This document shows positions 44,128 to 53,391 of a stretch of 64,000 bases of DNA, piece by piece. This DNA is from Clostridium neonatale (GTDB lineage Bacteria; Bacillota; Clostridia; Clostridiales; Clostridiaceae). Below the pieces are notes generated by a model, which ran no database searches, had not been told where the DNA came from, and was given only the letters and a program-made list of their open reading frames with translations. The first letter of the stretch is position 1. Each line of letters opens with the position of its first letter. Both the position numbers and the translations under genes were made by a program. The stretch spans positions 999,736 to 1,063,735 of the forward strand of contig NZ_LN890328.1 in assembly GCF_001458595.1 (NCBI RefSeq), in the 5' to 3' direction.

Positions 44128-45357
44128 TTACCTCCATTTAGAAAACATTTCATAAGTTTTTTTAGCAGCCTCAACTAATTTATCTACATCTTCTTTAGTA
44201 TTATAGAAATAGAAGCTAGCTCTGCACGTTGCATTGATATCCATAAATCTCATTAATGGCTGAGCACAGTGATGACCTGATCTAATTGCAACATTTAAAC
44301 TGTCAAAAACAGAAGATACATCGTGAGGATGAACGCCTTCAATATTAAAAGAAATTATACCGCCTCTATGTTCTAGGTTTTTAGGACCATATATTGTTAC
44401 ATATGGAAGTTTATCAAGCTTATCTATGGCATAAATAAGAAGGTCTTTTTCTATTTTATCTATTTTTTCTATTCCGATTTCATTTATATAATCAATAGCG
44501 GCACCAAGTCCTACAGCACCTTCTACATTTTGAGTTCCACCTTCAAACTTAGAAGGCAGTTCAGCAAATGTAGCACTTTGTTCATAAACATATTCTATCA
44601 TATCTCCGCCAACTATATATGGAATCATGTGGGAGAGTAGTTCTTCCTTACCGTATACAACACCAATTCCCATTGGGCCTAATAGTTTATGACCTGAAAA
44701 TACTAAAAAATCTGCATCTAATTCTCTTACACTTACTTTCATATGAGGGACACTTTGAGATCCGTCAACTATAACTTTAGCACCCATAGAATGTGCATAA
44801 TCAATAATTTCTTTAACAGGGTTTATTGTTCCAAGTGCATTTGACACATGAGTTATACTTACAAGCTTAGTTTTTTCTGTTATTTTATTTTTGATTTCAT
44901 CTTCTGGGATTTCACCATCATCATTTAAATACATATATTTTAAAGTGGCTTTTTTAGCTTTTGCTACAATTTGCCATGGAATAAGGTTTGAGTGATGTTC
45001 TGCAATTGAAATTACAATTTCATCACCTTCATTAATATTCTCCATTCCATAAGAGTAGGAGAGAAGATTAAATCCTTCTGTGGCATTTTTAGTAAATATA
45101 ATCTCTTTCGAAGATTCTGCATCTATGAACTTTCTAACCTTTTCCCTAGACTCATCATATGCTTTAGTAGCTTCAATACTAAGCTTGTAAGCACCTCTAT
45201 GAGGATTAGCATTAATATTTTTATAATAATTTTTAATAGCTTTAATAACTTGTTTTGGTTTTTGTGTAGTAGCAGCACTATCTAAATATACTAATCTTTC
45301 GCCATTTTCATGTGATTTCAATATTGGGAAGTCTTCTAAAAAATTAATATTATTCAT
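44128..45357 (-). CDS. sufS: Cysteine desulfurase SufS
   Basis: A 409-residue group II PLP-dependent cysteine desulfurase supplying persulfide sulfur for Fe-S clusters. The PLP-binding Lys lies in VFSGHKLLGPMGIG, DGSQSVPHM is the cofactor-ring aspartate region, and the active-site Cys is in IRSGHHCAQPLM. VYLDSAATTQKP is the typical N-terminus. The start overlaps the end of sufD by 8 bp, so translation is coupled. Confidence 0.96.
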   Translation of the reverse strand: MNNINFLEDFPILKSHENGERLVYLDSAATTQKPKQVIKAIKNYYKNINANPHRGAYKLSIEATKAYDESREKVRKFIDAESSKEIIFTKNATEGFNLLSYSYGMENINEGDEIVISIAEHHSNLIPWQIVAKAKKATLKYMYLNDDGEIPEDEIKNKITEKTKLVSITHVSNALGTINPVKEIIDYAHSMGAKVIVDGSQSVPHMKVSVRELDADFLVFSGHKLLGPMGIGVVYGKEELLSHMIPYIVGGDMIEYVYEQSATFAELPSKFEGGTQNVEGAVGLGAAIDYINEIGIEKIDKIEKDLLIYAIDKLDKLPYVTIYGPKNLEHRGGIISFNIEGVHPHDVSSVFDSLNVAIRSGHHCAQPLMRFMDINATCRASFYFYNTKEDVDKLVEAAKKTYEMFSKWR

Positions 45358-46450
45358 TTTTTAAACCTCTATTTAGCTTTTCTAATATTTCGTTTATAGT
45401 ATTTTCATCATCTATGGCATCTATTATAGGATTGAATGCTGCTCTTACAATTACAATTTTTGCATCTTCGTATGTTAGACCTCTAGACATTAAATAAAAT
45501 AGCTTGCTTTCGTCAATTTTTCCTGAAGATGCCGAATGCTCACCAGAAACATCATCTTCTGAACAAAGTAAAACTGGCATTGCTTTTGCCTTCGCATCCT
45601 TTGAAAGAAGCATACAATATTCATCTTCTGCACCAACACTTTTTGATGCACCTTGCTTAAAATCTAATGTTCCTTTAAATGATTTTTTTGCTTTATCCTG
45701 AAGTGCTCCTTTAACATTAATATTTGATTTACTTGCTATTCCTTTAAGAGTTACAATATAATTTATATCTATAAGGCTGTTTTTACTTCCAAGATATATT
45801 GAGTCTATGTTTGATGAGGAATTTTCACCTTTTAAGTCACCATGATAATTATAAACTCTATATTCACCGCCAAGATCTGTATTTATAAAGTGCACTTTTC
45901 CTGACTCTTCAACATCTGCCACATTAGAATCTATGTGGATTATATTATCATTTAATAAATTTACTTTTGTAAGTTTAATATTACTGTTTTTCTTTGAATA
46001 TATTGCACATATTCCATTATGATATCCTTTTGAATCGTCTAAGGATCTATATTTGATTATAATTGAAGCTTTTGAATTTTCTTCACCAACAACTATTATG
46101 TTATCAACTAAGGTACTATTATCCTTATTAAATCCAAAATCAATAATTATTGGTTCATTTATGGCTGAATTTTTTTCTATTGTAATTAAATAACCTGCAT
46201 TAAACTCTTTTTGGCCTTGTTTTATAAGTTCTTCACTTGCTCCATAGACAAATTCTTTATAAAGAGGAGAGACAGTTTTATTTTCCAGCTTTTGAATATG
46301 AACTCCCTTTATATTAGTTGCAAATCCTATATTATTAAATTCTTTAATTTCTCCAATATTTAATTCTCCAAGGCTTACATCATTAATATTAAGCCATTTT
46401 TTTGTTCTTACTGGAGTTTTATTTAAATTATTAAAATTTATAGCTTTCAT
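45350..46450 (-). CDS. sufD: Fe-S assembly protein SufD
   Basis: A 366-residue SufB/SufD-type protein with a beta-helix scaffold and the conserved C-terminal region (SGEHSASSGKIDESKLFYLMSR, YEDAKIVIVRAAFNPIID) shared with SufB. With SufB and SufC it forms the SufBC2D complex that assembles clusters. The SufB-type conserved Cys and Glu residues used for assembly are less evident here, as expected for SufD. It lies between sufB (9 bp gap) and sufS (8 bp overlap). Confidence 0.94.
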   Translation of the reverse strand: MKAINFNNLNKTPVRTKKWLNINDVSLGELNIGEIKEFNNIGFATNIKGVHIQKLENKTVSPLYKEFVYGASEELIKQGQKEFNAGYLITIEKNSAINEPIIIDFGFNKDNSTLVDNIIVVGEENSKASIIIKYRSLDDSKGYHNGICAIYSKKNSNIKLTKVNLLNDNIIHIDSNVADVEESGKVHFINTDLGGEYRVYNYHGDLKGENSSSNIDSIYLGSKNSLIDINYIVTLKGIASKSNINVKGALQDKAKKSFKGTLDFKQGASKSVGAEDEYCMLLSKDAKAKAMPVLLCSEDDVSGEHSASSGKIDESKLFYLMSRGLTYEDAKIVIVRAAFNPIIDAIDDENTINEILEKLNRGLKNE

Positions 46451-46459
46451 TTATCTCAC

Positions 46460-47869
46460 CTACCCAATACTTCCTTCTAATTCTATGTTTATTAAATTAT
46501 TCATCTCAACTGCATATTCTAGTGGCAGTTCTTTTGATATTGGTTCAACAAAACCTCTTACGATCATTGATTTAGCTTCATCCTCGCTTATTCCTCTAGT
46601 CATTAAATAGAAAATAGATTCATCGCTTATCTTTCCAATTTTAGCTTCGTGTCCAATTTCAACATCATCATTTAATAAATCTATAACAGGAATAGTATCA
46701 GACTTTGATTTATTATCTAACATTAAGGATTCACAAGATACCATAGATTTTGAGTTGTAAGCATTTGAATTTACTTTTAACACCCCTCTATAAGTAGCTT
46801 TACCACCATTTCTTGAAATTGATTTTGAATTAATTGTTGATGAAGTATTTGGTGCAGCATGAATTACTTTTGCACCTGTATCTAAATTTTGACCTTTACC
46901 AGCAAATGACACACCTGTAAATTCTGCTCTAGCACCTTCACCTTTTAATATACTCATTGGATATAACATTGATATTTGAGAACCAAATGATCCTGATACC
47001 CATTCAATAGTACCATTCTTTTCAACTATTGCTCTCTTAGTATTTAAATTAAGCATATTCTTTGACCAGTTTTCAATAGTGCTGTATCTTAGAGTAGCAC
47101 CTTCTTTAACATAAAGTTCAACGCATCCTGCATGAAGGTTTGTTACACTATATTTTGGAGCTGAACATCCTTCTATAAAATGTAATTTTGCGCCTTCATC
47201 AACGATTATCAATGTATGTTCAAATTGTCCTGCACCAGGAGAGTTTAATCTAAAGTATGATTGAAGTGGTATGTCTACATTAACACCCTTAGGAACATAT
47301 ACAAATGACCCACCTGACCATACAGCTCCGTGAAGTGCAACAAATTTATGATCAGAAGGGGAGACACATTTCATAAAATACTGCTTAACTAAATCTTCAT
47401 GCTCTCTAACTGCAGTTTCCATATCAGTATAAATAACACCTTGCTTAACTAAATCTTCTTTTATGCTATGATAAACTACTTCTGAATCATATTGAGCACC
47501 CACACCTGCAAGTGATTTTTTTTCAGCTTCTGGAATACCTAAAAGATCAAAAGTCTTCTTTATGTCTTCAGGAACTTCGTTCCAAGAACCAACCAAATTA
47601 CTCTTTGGACGAACATAAGTAACAATATTATCCATGTCCAATGAGTCTAAAGATGGACCCCATGATGGAAGTTTTAATTTATTATAAATTTCTAAAGACT
47701 TCAATCTAAAATCTTTCATCCATTTTGCTTCATTTTTTTCTTCTGAAATAGTTTCTATGATTTCTTTAGTAAGTCCTTTATCAGATTTAAAACTAAAGTT
47801 ATCTTCGTTTTTTACATCGTATATACCTCTGTCCATTTCCTCAATGACAGTTTTTTTCTTATTTTCCAT
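46460..47869 (-). CDS. sufB: Fe-S assembly scaffold SufB
   Basis: A 469-residue SufB, the scaffold subunit on which clusters are built. Family motifs include ALHGAVWSGGSFVYVPKGV, FIEGCSAPKYSVTNLHAGCV, NWSKNMLNLNTKRAIVEKNG, SFGSQISMLYPMSIL and the C-terminal IGHEAKIGKISDESIFYLMT followed by GISEDEAKSMIVRGFVEP. Usual length. RBS AAAGGTGG precedes the ATG. It is the second gene, 15 bp after sufC. Confidence 0.96.
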   Translation of the reverse strand: MENKKKTVIEEMDRGIYDVKNEDNFSFKSDKGLTKEIIETISEEKNEAKWMKDFRLKSLEIYNKLKLPSWGPSLDSLDMDNIVTYVRPKSNLVGSWNEVPEDIKKTFDLLGIPEAEKKSLAGVGAQYDSEVVYHSIKEDLVKQGVIYTDMETAVREHEDLVKQYFMKCVSPSDHKFVALHGAVWSGGSFVYVPKGVNVDIPLQSYFRLNSPGAGQFEHTLIIVDEGAKLHFIEGCSAPKYSVTNLHAGCVELYVKEGATLRYSTIENWSKNMLNLNTKRAIVEKNGTIEWVSGSFGSQISMLYPMSILKGEGARAEFTGVSFAGKGQNLDTGAKVIHAAPNTSSTINSKSISRNGGKATYRGVLKVNSNAYNSKSMVSCESLMLDNKSKSDTIPVIDLLNDDVEIGHEAKIGKISDESIFYLMTRGISEDEAKSMIVRGFVEPISKELPLEYAVEMNNLINIELEGSIG

Positions 47870-47884
47870 CTAAATTCACCACCT

Positions 47885-48637
47885 TTAAACTTCAACAGCT
47901 TCTTTAAAAGATTCGTAACCTTTTTCTTCTATCTCATCGGCTAAAGCTGAATCACCAGTTTTAACTATTTTTCCATCAACTAAAACATGAACATAATCTG
48001 GTTTTAGGTTTTCTAAAATTTTAGTGTTATGAGTTATTATTAATACTGCATTTTCTTCATTTGAGAACATTTTTATTCCTTTAGAAACAATCCTTATTGC
48101 ATCAACATCAAGTCCTGAATCTGATTCGTCTAATATAGCAAGTTTAGGATTTAACATAAGCATTTGAAGTATTTCGTTTTTCTTCTTTTCTCCGCCAGAA
48201 AAACCTACATTTAAATATCTCTCTGCATAACTCTCATCAATTTTTAATTCTTTCATGTTTCTTTTTAAATCTAAATCAAACTTAAAGTGTTTTAATAAAT
48301 TTCCATCAGATGACCTTTTAGCATACTTTAAGAAATTCTCTACAGTTATTCCTGGAATTTCTTCTGGATATTGAAATGATAAAAATAATCCTTTTCTAGC
48401 TCTTTCATCAGTTTTTAAATCATTAATATTTTCACCTGCAAATTCAATATCTCCATCTAATCTTTTATATTTTGGATTATTCATTATTGCATTGGCAAGA
48501 GTAGACTTACCAGCTCCATTTGGCCCCATTATTACATGGATTTCACCTTTATTGATTTCAAGGTTTAATCCTTTTAAGATTTCTTTTTCATCTGCCTCAA
48601 TTTTTAAATTGCACACTTTTAATAAATTATTATTCAT
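47885..48637 (-). CDS. sufC: Fe-S assembly ATPase SufC
   Basis: A 250-residue ABC-type ATPase that energises the SufBCD scaffold. Walker A is MGPNGAGKSTLANAIM, the signature is VGFSGGEKKKNEILQML, Walker B is LAILDESDSGLD and the H-loop is VLIITHNTKIL. I use ATG with its 5' end at 48637 because AGAGGTG at 48651-48645 is the RBS and overlaps an upstream GTG. It is the first gene of sufCBDSU, divergent from an Rrf2 regulator. Confidence 0.96.
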   Translation of the reverse strand: MNNNLLKVCNLKIEADEKEILKGLNLEINKGEIHVIMGPNGAGKSTLANAIMNNPKYKRLDGDIEFAGENINDLKTDERARKGLFLSFQYPEEIPGITVENFLKYAKRSSDGNLLKHFKFDLDLKRNMKELKIDESYAERYLNVGFSGGEKKKNEILQMLMLNPKLAILDESDSGLDVDAIRIVSKGIKMFSNEENAVLIITHNTKILENLKPDYVHVLVDGKIVKTGDSALADEIEEKGYESFKEAVEV

Positions 48638-48758
48638 CGCGTTCACCTCTTATATTATTGTAAATAGTATCATTTTACTCTGAATTAAAAATAAAAAGTA
48701 AAAAACTATATTTTTCTATATTATATATAAATTTAAAGTTCATTTTAAATACACCTTA

Positions 48759-48790
48759 ATATTAGCACAAGAAAATAAAATGTGCAATAT
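48759..48790. promoter_or_regulatory. Putative operator between suf and the Rrf2 gene
   Basis: An inverted repeat AGCACA...TGTGC with flanking ATATT/AATAT arms lies in the 231-bp divergent gap, just upstream of the Rrf2 gene's -35. Binding by the Rrf2 protein is inferred. Confidence 0.35.
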
Positions 48791-48804
48791 AAATACACAT
48801 TTAA

Positions 48805-48833
48805 GTGATATATATAGCTTTTTCTGTTATAAT
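48805..48833 (+). promoter_or_regulatory. Promoter of the Rrf2-family regulator
   Basis: GTGATA (48805-48810), a 17-bp spacer and TATAAT (48828-48833), 35 bp before the start codon. Confidence 0.5.
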
Positions 48834-48868
48834 AAATTATAATCAATATAAACAAAGGATGTGAGAAA

Positions 48869-49264
48869 ATGAATTTATCCAAGTTTTCAGATTATGCTTT
48901 TAGGATTTTAATTTATCTAGCTAAAAATGGAGATAAATTGTGTACAGTTGAAGAATTGGCATCTAACCTTGAAATATCAGAGCATCACTTAAAAAAAATA
49001 GTTCATAAGTTAGCTAAAACAGAATATATAATATCTATCAAAGGTAGAAATGGTGGCTTAAAATTAGGAATGGAACCTAATAAAATAAATCTTGGAAAAA
49101 TATTAATTATTACTGAAGAAAAACTAAATACATCAGTATGTTTTTCTAGTGCAAGACATGAATGTGCCCATGATTCAACTTGTAAATTTAAACATATACT
49201 TGGTGACGCTTTAAATTCATTTATTAATGAAATCAGCAAACATACATTAGAAGAACTTTTGTAA
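48869..49264 (+). CDS. Rrf2-family (IscR/NsrR-like) transcriptional regulator
   Basis: A 131-residue Rrf2 protein with an N-terminal winged helix (LSKFSDYAFRILIYLAKNG, SEHHLKKIVHKLAKTEYI, KGRNGGLKLG). Three cysteines in SVCFSSARHECAHDSTCKFK (C-x7-C-x5-C) are spaced to hold an Fe-S cluster, one spacing longer than in typical IscR or NsrR. It is divergent from sufCBDSU, so it is a good candidate for Fe-S-responsive control of suf; NO sensing as in NsrR is the alternative. RBS AAAGGATG. Confidence 0.88.
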   Translation: MNLSKFSDYAFRILIYLAKNGDKLCTVEELASNLEISEHHLKKIVHKLAKTEYIISIKGRNGGLKLGMEPNKINLGKILIITEEKLNTSVCFSSARHECAHDSTCKFKHILGDALNSFINEISKHTLEELL

Positions 49265-49327
49265 TAAGTTAATAATATTTAAAGTCATAAGAAATACAGA
49301 AAGTTAAGAAAATATGAACTTTATAAG

Positions 49328-49360
49328 AAAAAGCTTCGAAAAAATTTCGGAGCTTTTATT
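49328..49360 (+). terminator. Terminator after the Rrf2 gene
   Basis: AAAAGCTTCGAAA pairs with TTTCGGAGCTTTT (one G-U) with a three-base loop, then TATT. Confidence 0.82.
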
Positions 49361-49553
49361 AATTGTATCTAAAAAATAAATCTTAAAAGGAATAATATAT
49401 ATGATATTATTATAACATTTTTACTTTTAACACTAAATTAACCAAAATTTCGTCAAAATAAATTGCAAAATGTTTTAATATTGATTAAGCTATTATTTAG
49501 GAAGATAATTTAGAATTATGATTAATATAATATAAAGACGGAGTGATGAATTT

Positions 49554-50117
49554 ATGAAAGTTAGGACTCATTTTCATTTAGCTAAGTTGGCTTTAAAAAA
49601 TATAAAAACAAAATATCCTAAGGATTTTTCACTTAATATGTTTTACATTGGTACTATAATTGCAGATTGCTCATGGCTTCCTTATACAAATCCACATTTT
49701 CATAAAAAGTCTTTTAAATATGTAGAAGACAAGTTAGAAAAATTAATTAATAAAAGAAAATTTAATGCTTATAATTCACTTCAATTTGGAATAATAATTC
49801 ATTATCTTTGTGATTTTTGCTGTTATTCTCATATAAGTGGGGGCATAGGAGATGTAGGGGATCATATCATATATGAAAGAAAAATCCAAAAATATTTATT
49901 GGACAATATATCTAAGATTTCTAAAATGATAGTTTCAAAATCATATAATAATACTCAAGAACTAAAGAAGTTTATAAATTCTCAAATTGCAAAATACAAA
50001 GAAGGTAAACATTCATTTATGTGGGATATTGAAAACTCTATTGAAATTTCCTCTATTGTTTGCTCAGCGGTGTTTGATAAATATAATTTAAAAGGAAAGG
50101 TTATAGGACAAGTTTAG
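49554..50117 (+). CDS. Zinc-dependent phospholipase C-like protein
   Basis: A 187-residue helical protein of the zinc-dependent phospholipase C fold: THFHLAKLALKN at the N-terminus, FYIGTIIADCSWLPYT, NPHFHKKSFKY and FGIIIHYLCDFCCYSHISGG supply the His/Asp metal ligands. There is no signal peptide, in contrast to the secreted C. perfringens alpha-toxin, so it is probably an intracellular hydrolase of unknown substrate. RBS GGAGTGATG lies just upstream. Monocistronic. Confidence 0.75.
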   Translation: MKVRTHFHLAKLALKNIKTKYPKDFSLNMFYIGTIIADCSWLPYTNPHFHKKSFKYVEDKLEKLINKRKFNAYNSLQFGIIIHYLCDFCCYSHISGGIGDVGDHIIYERKIQKYLLDNISKISKMIVSKSYNNTQELKKFINSQIAKYKEGKHSFMWDIENSIEISSIVCSAVFDKYNLKGKVIGQV

Positions 50118-50120
50118 ATA

Positions 50121-50160
50121 AACAGGATACTAAGAAATTATATCTTAGCATCCTGTTTTT
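50121..50160 (+). terminator. Terminator after the phospholipase-like gene
   Basis: AACAGGATACTAAGA pairs with TCTTAGCATCCTGTT (one mismatch) followed by TTTTT. Confidence 0.85.
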
Positions 50161-50435
50161 ATTTATCACCTAATGAACTTAATTTTTTTATCATTATTAA
50201 ATATAAATCTGTAAATACGATTTTTATATAAATAAGGCCTATTCTAGAATCTTTCCTGCTTTAAACAATATATGTTGAAAAGTTTTTCGAATTTGAAGAA
50301 GTATTCATAAAAGGTTCTGAAATTTTATTTCCAAGTATACCCTAGTTAAATATCCAGATAGGAATATAAAATAATGTTTTCAATCATAATAAATTTCATA
50401 AAACTTACAAATACTACTATGAGAGGTGAAGTTTT
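50161..50435. other. AT-rich gap before the Rieske oxidoreductase gene
   Basis: No ORF with an RBS, no repeat related to elements A to C and no clear promoter were seen apart from the GAGAGGTG ribosome binding site at the end. Confidence 0.4.
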
Positions 50436-51881
50436 ATGGAAAGTATATGGAAAAGTGAAGTAGATTTCAAAAAAAGAAAGTCATTAGATAAAGATATAGA
50501 ATGTGATACTGTTATTATAGGGGGAGGAATTGCAGGCTTACTAATAGGATATATGCTAAAGGAGTGTGGTATTGAAAGTATAATAATAGATGCAAAGCTA
50601 ATATGCAGTGGAAATACTAAAAATACTACAGCAAAAATAACTTCTCAACATGAATTGATTTACGATAATTTAATAAAGGAATTTGGTGAAGAAAAAGCTA
50701 AACATTATGCTTTAGTTAATGAAGAAGCAATAAAAAAATATAAAGAAATAATTGAAAAAGAAAATATTGATTGTGACTTTAAAGAAACTGATGCTTATGT
50801 ATATTCATTAGAAGAGAATAAACCAATAGAAGATGAATATAATGCGGCAATTAAACTTGGAATAGATGCAGAGCTTATATCTGAAATCCCTCTTCCAATA
50901 CAAATAAAGAAAGCATTAAAATTTAAACATCAAGCGCAATTTAATCCACTAGAGTTTTTAAAACCTATTTCAGAAAAACTTACTGTATATGAAAACACAA
51001 AAGCTACAGATATTGATATTCATAATAATGTGGTAGTAACTGATAAAGGATATATTAGTGCTAAGCGTATTATTGTTGCAACTCACTATCCTTTCTTTAA
51101 TATACCTGGGTATTATTTTTTAAAAATGCATCAAGAACGCTCTTATGTTTTAGGACTTGAAAATGCATCAGACTTTGATGGAATGTATATAGGTATTGAA
51201 GATAATGGATATTCATATAGGACGTATAAAGACTTAGTTTTATTTGGTGGTGCCAATCAAAGAACTGGTGAAAATGAACAAGGCACAGCTTATGAAACTC
51301 TAAGAAAAGCAGCCAAAGAAATTTTTCCTAATTGCAAGGAAAGATACCATTGGTCTGCACAAGATTGTGTCAGTTTAGATAATATACCTTACATAGGGCA
51401 TTATTCAACTAAAACACCTAATATATATGTTGCTACTGGATTTAAAAAGTGGGGAATGACAAGTTCCATGGTATCAGCAATGATAATAAGTGATATGATA
51501 CGTGGAATAGATAATGAATATGCTGATATATTTTCTCCAAGCAGATTTGATTTATCAGCTTCAATGAAAAATGCTGGAAATGATATGGCTAAAACAGCTA
51601 AAAACTTTATAGCACAAAAAATACATGTTCCAAATGAATACTTAGATGACGTAAAAAATGGAGAAGGTAAAATAATCAATTATGAGAATAAAAAAGTTGG
51701 AGTTTATAAAGATGTAAAAGGCAAAATTTATACTGTAAGTACTAAATGTCCTCATTTAGGATGTGAACTAAAATGGAATGCTGATGAATTTACATGGGAC
51801 TGTCCATGTCATGGTTCACGCTTTGATTATGAAGGAAAATGGATAGAAGGACCTGCAAAGCCCACAAAAAGTTTAAAATGA
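50436..51881 (+). CDS. FAD-dependent oxidoreductase with C-terminal Rieske [2Fe-2S] domain
   Basis: A 481-residue fusion. Residues 25-370 form a DAO-type flavoprotein with the FAD motif TVIIGGGIAGLLIGYML and a C-terminal FAD-contact region (IYVATGFKKWGMTSSMV). Residues 400-481 carry a Rieske domain with the ligands in CPHLGCELKW and CPCHGSRFDYEGKW. It is a soluble redox protein of unknown substrate, similar in layout to the YhfW-type proteins of bacilli. It precedes the LigB-AMMECR1 gene by 25 bp and is probably in the same operon. RBS GAGAGGTG. Confidence 0.9.
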   Translation: MESIWKSEVDFKKRKSLDKDIECDTVIIGGGIAGLLIGYMLKECGIESIIIDAKLICSGNTKNTTAKITSQHELIYDNLIKEFGEEKAKHYALVNEEAIKKYKEIIEKENIDCDFKETDAYVYSLEENKPIEDEYNAAIKLGIDAELISEIPLPIQIKKALKFKHQAQFNPLEFLKPISEKLTVYENTKATDIDIHNNVVVTDKGYISAKRIIVATHYPFFNIPGYYFLKMHQERSYVLGLENASDFDGMYIGIEDNGYSYRTYKDLVLFGGANQRTGENEQGTAYETLRKAAKEIFPNCKERYHWSAQDCVSLDNIPYIGHYSTKTPNIYVATGFKKWGMTSSMVSAMIISDMIRGIDNEYADIFSPSRFDLSASMKNAGNDMAKTAKNFIAQKIHVPNEYLDDVKNGEGKIINYENKKVGVYKDVKGKIYTVSTKCPHLGCELKWNADEFTWDCPCHGSRFDYEGKWIEGPAKPTKSLK

Positions 51882-51906
51882 TTATATAAAAAAGTGAGAT
51901 GGTTAT

Positions 51907-53313
51907 ATGAATAATATTTTAGGATATTACTTAATGCCACATCCACCTATAATAATACCAGATATAGGACGTGGAGAAGAAAAGAAGATAGAAAAAACTT
52001 CTGTAGCATGTGAAAAAATAGGAAGAGAAATAGCTGATATAAAGCCTGATACGATCGTTATAGTTACACCACATGGTCCAATGTTTAGCGATGCAGTAGC
52101 AATATCAGCTGGAAAGCATATTTATGGTGATTTAAATCAGTTCAGATGCAGTAATATTAAAATTAGTTTAGATTTAGATGAAGAATTTGTAACTAGTCTA
52201 AGTCTTAAGTGCCATTTAGAAGGAATACAATCTGTACTTGTAGATGATAAATTGCTTGGAAGATATGGCAGGAAGTTAGAATTAGACCATGGAAGTATTG
52301 TCCCATTATATTTTATAAATAAATACTATAATGATTATAAGTTAGTTCATATAACATACTCAATGATAGGTGATTTAAATTTATATAAATTAGGTATACT
52401 TATATCTAATACTGCTGAGGAATTAAATAGAAAAACAGTATTTATTGCAAGTGGAGATCTATCACATAAATTAAAAGAAGAAGGACCATATTCGTATTCT
52501 CTCTATGGACCAAAATTTGATAAAGAATTTATAGAAACTCTTGAAAATGGAGATGTAGTTAAATGTTTTAACCTAGACGATACCATGGTAGAAGAATCTG
52601 CACAATGTGGTCTTTATTCAGTATATACTCTTTTAGGTTCAATGCAAGGAAATGGTATTAAAGGAACATTGTTATCATACGAAGGCCCATTTGGAGTAGG
52701 GTATGGTGTAATGAAGTTTGAACCTACAAGTAAAGATGTGGATAGTTACAAAGTACTCAAAGAATATGAAGAAAACTCTTACAATGAAAAGATAAAGAAT
52801 TCCAATCAGTATGTTAAGCTTGCAAGAGAAAATTTAGAACATTATTTTAAGTATAAAAAGCCGATAAATGATTTATCAAATGTAGATGATGAACTTAAAA
52901 ATCAAAAACATGGAGTTTTTGTTTCACTTAAAAAATTTAAAAACCTTAGAGGGTGTATAGGTACTATTCAAAGTACAACAGATAATGTTGCAAAAGAGAT
53001 AATTAGAAATTCAATAGAAGCTGCTATTCATGATCCAAGATTTCCAGAAGTTACAGAAGATGAACTAAAAGATATTGATATTTCTGTAGATGTACTTATG
53101 GATGCAGAAATATCTTCAAAAGAAGAACTAGATCCTAAAAAATATGGAGTAATTGTTACAAAAGGATATAAACGAGGGCTATTACTTCCAAATCTTGAAG
53201 GTGTTAATACAATTGAAGATCAGCTTCATATAGCTTGTGATAAGGCTGGAATAGACTATTTTAATGATGATTTTCATATTGAAAGATTTGAAGTTATAAG
53301 ATATGAAGAATAA
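51907..53313 (+). CDS. LigB-type dioxygenase-AMMECR1 fusion (AmmeMemoRadiSam system)
   Basis: A 468-residue fusion. The N-terminal 270 residues are a class III extradiol dioxygenase (LigB/Memo-like) fold: YYLMPHPPIIIPDIGRGEE, VIVTPHGPMFSD, ELDHGSIVPLYF and FIASGDLSHKL supply His/Glu-type metal positions. The C-terminal about 180 residues form an AMMECR1 domain with the conserved LRGCIGTI motif, AAIHDPRFPEV, and GLLLPNLEGV. The next gene is the matching radical SAM protein, so this covers the A and B-like parts of the AmmeMemoRadiSam system. Biochemical function of the set is not established to my knowledge. Confidence 0.88.
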   Translation: MNNILGYYLMPHPPIIIPDIGRGEEKKIEKTSVACEKIGREIADIKPDTIVIVTPHGPMFSDAVAISAGKHIYGDLNQFRCSNIKISLDLDEEFVTSLSLKCHLEGIQSVLVDDKLLGRYGRKLELDHGSIVPLYFINKYYNDYKLVHITYSMIGDLNLYKLGILISNTAEELNRKTVFIASGDLSHKLKEEGPYSYSLYGPKFDKEFIETLENGDVVKCFNLDDTMVEESAQCGLYSVYTLLGSMQGNGIKGTLLSYEGPFGVGYGVMKFEPTSKDVDSYKVLKEYEENSYNEKIKNSNQYVKLARENLEHYFKYKKPINDLSNVDDELKNQKHGVFVSLKKFKNLRGCIGTIQSTTDNVAKEIIRNSIEAAIHDPRFPEVTEDELKDIDISVDVLMDAEISSKEELDPKKYGVIVTKGYKRGLLLPNLEGVNTIEDQLHIACDKAGIDYFNDDFHIERFEVIRYEE

Positions 53314-53391
53314 TATTTCTTAGTTATTTGAAGATACAAAATTATTCTTATAAGTGTAAAATCAAATACTAATTTAAAGCAGGTGAATTTT

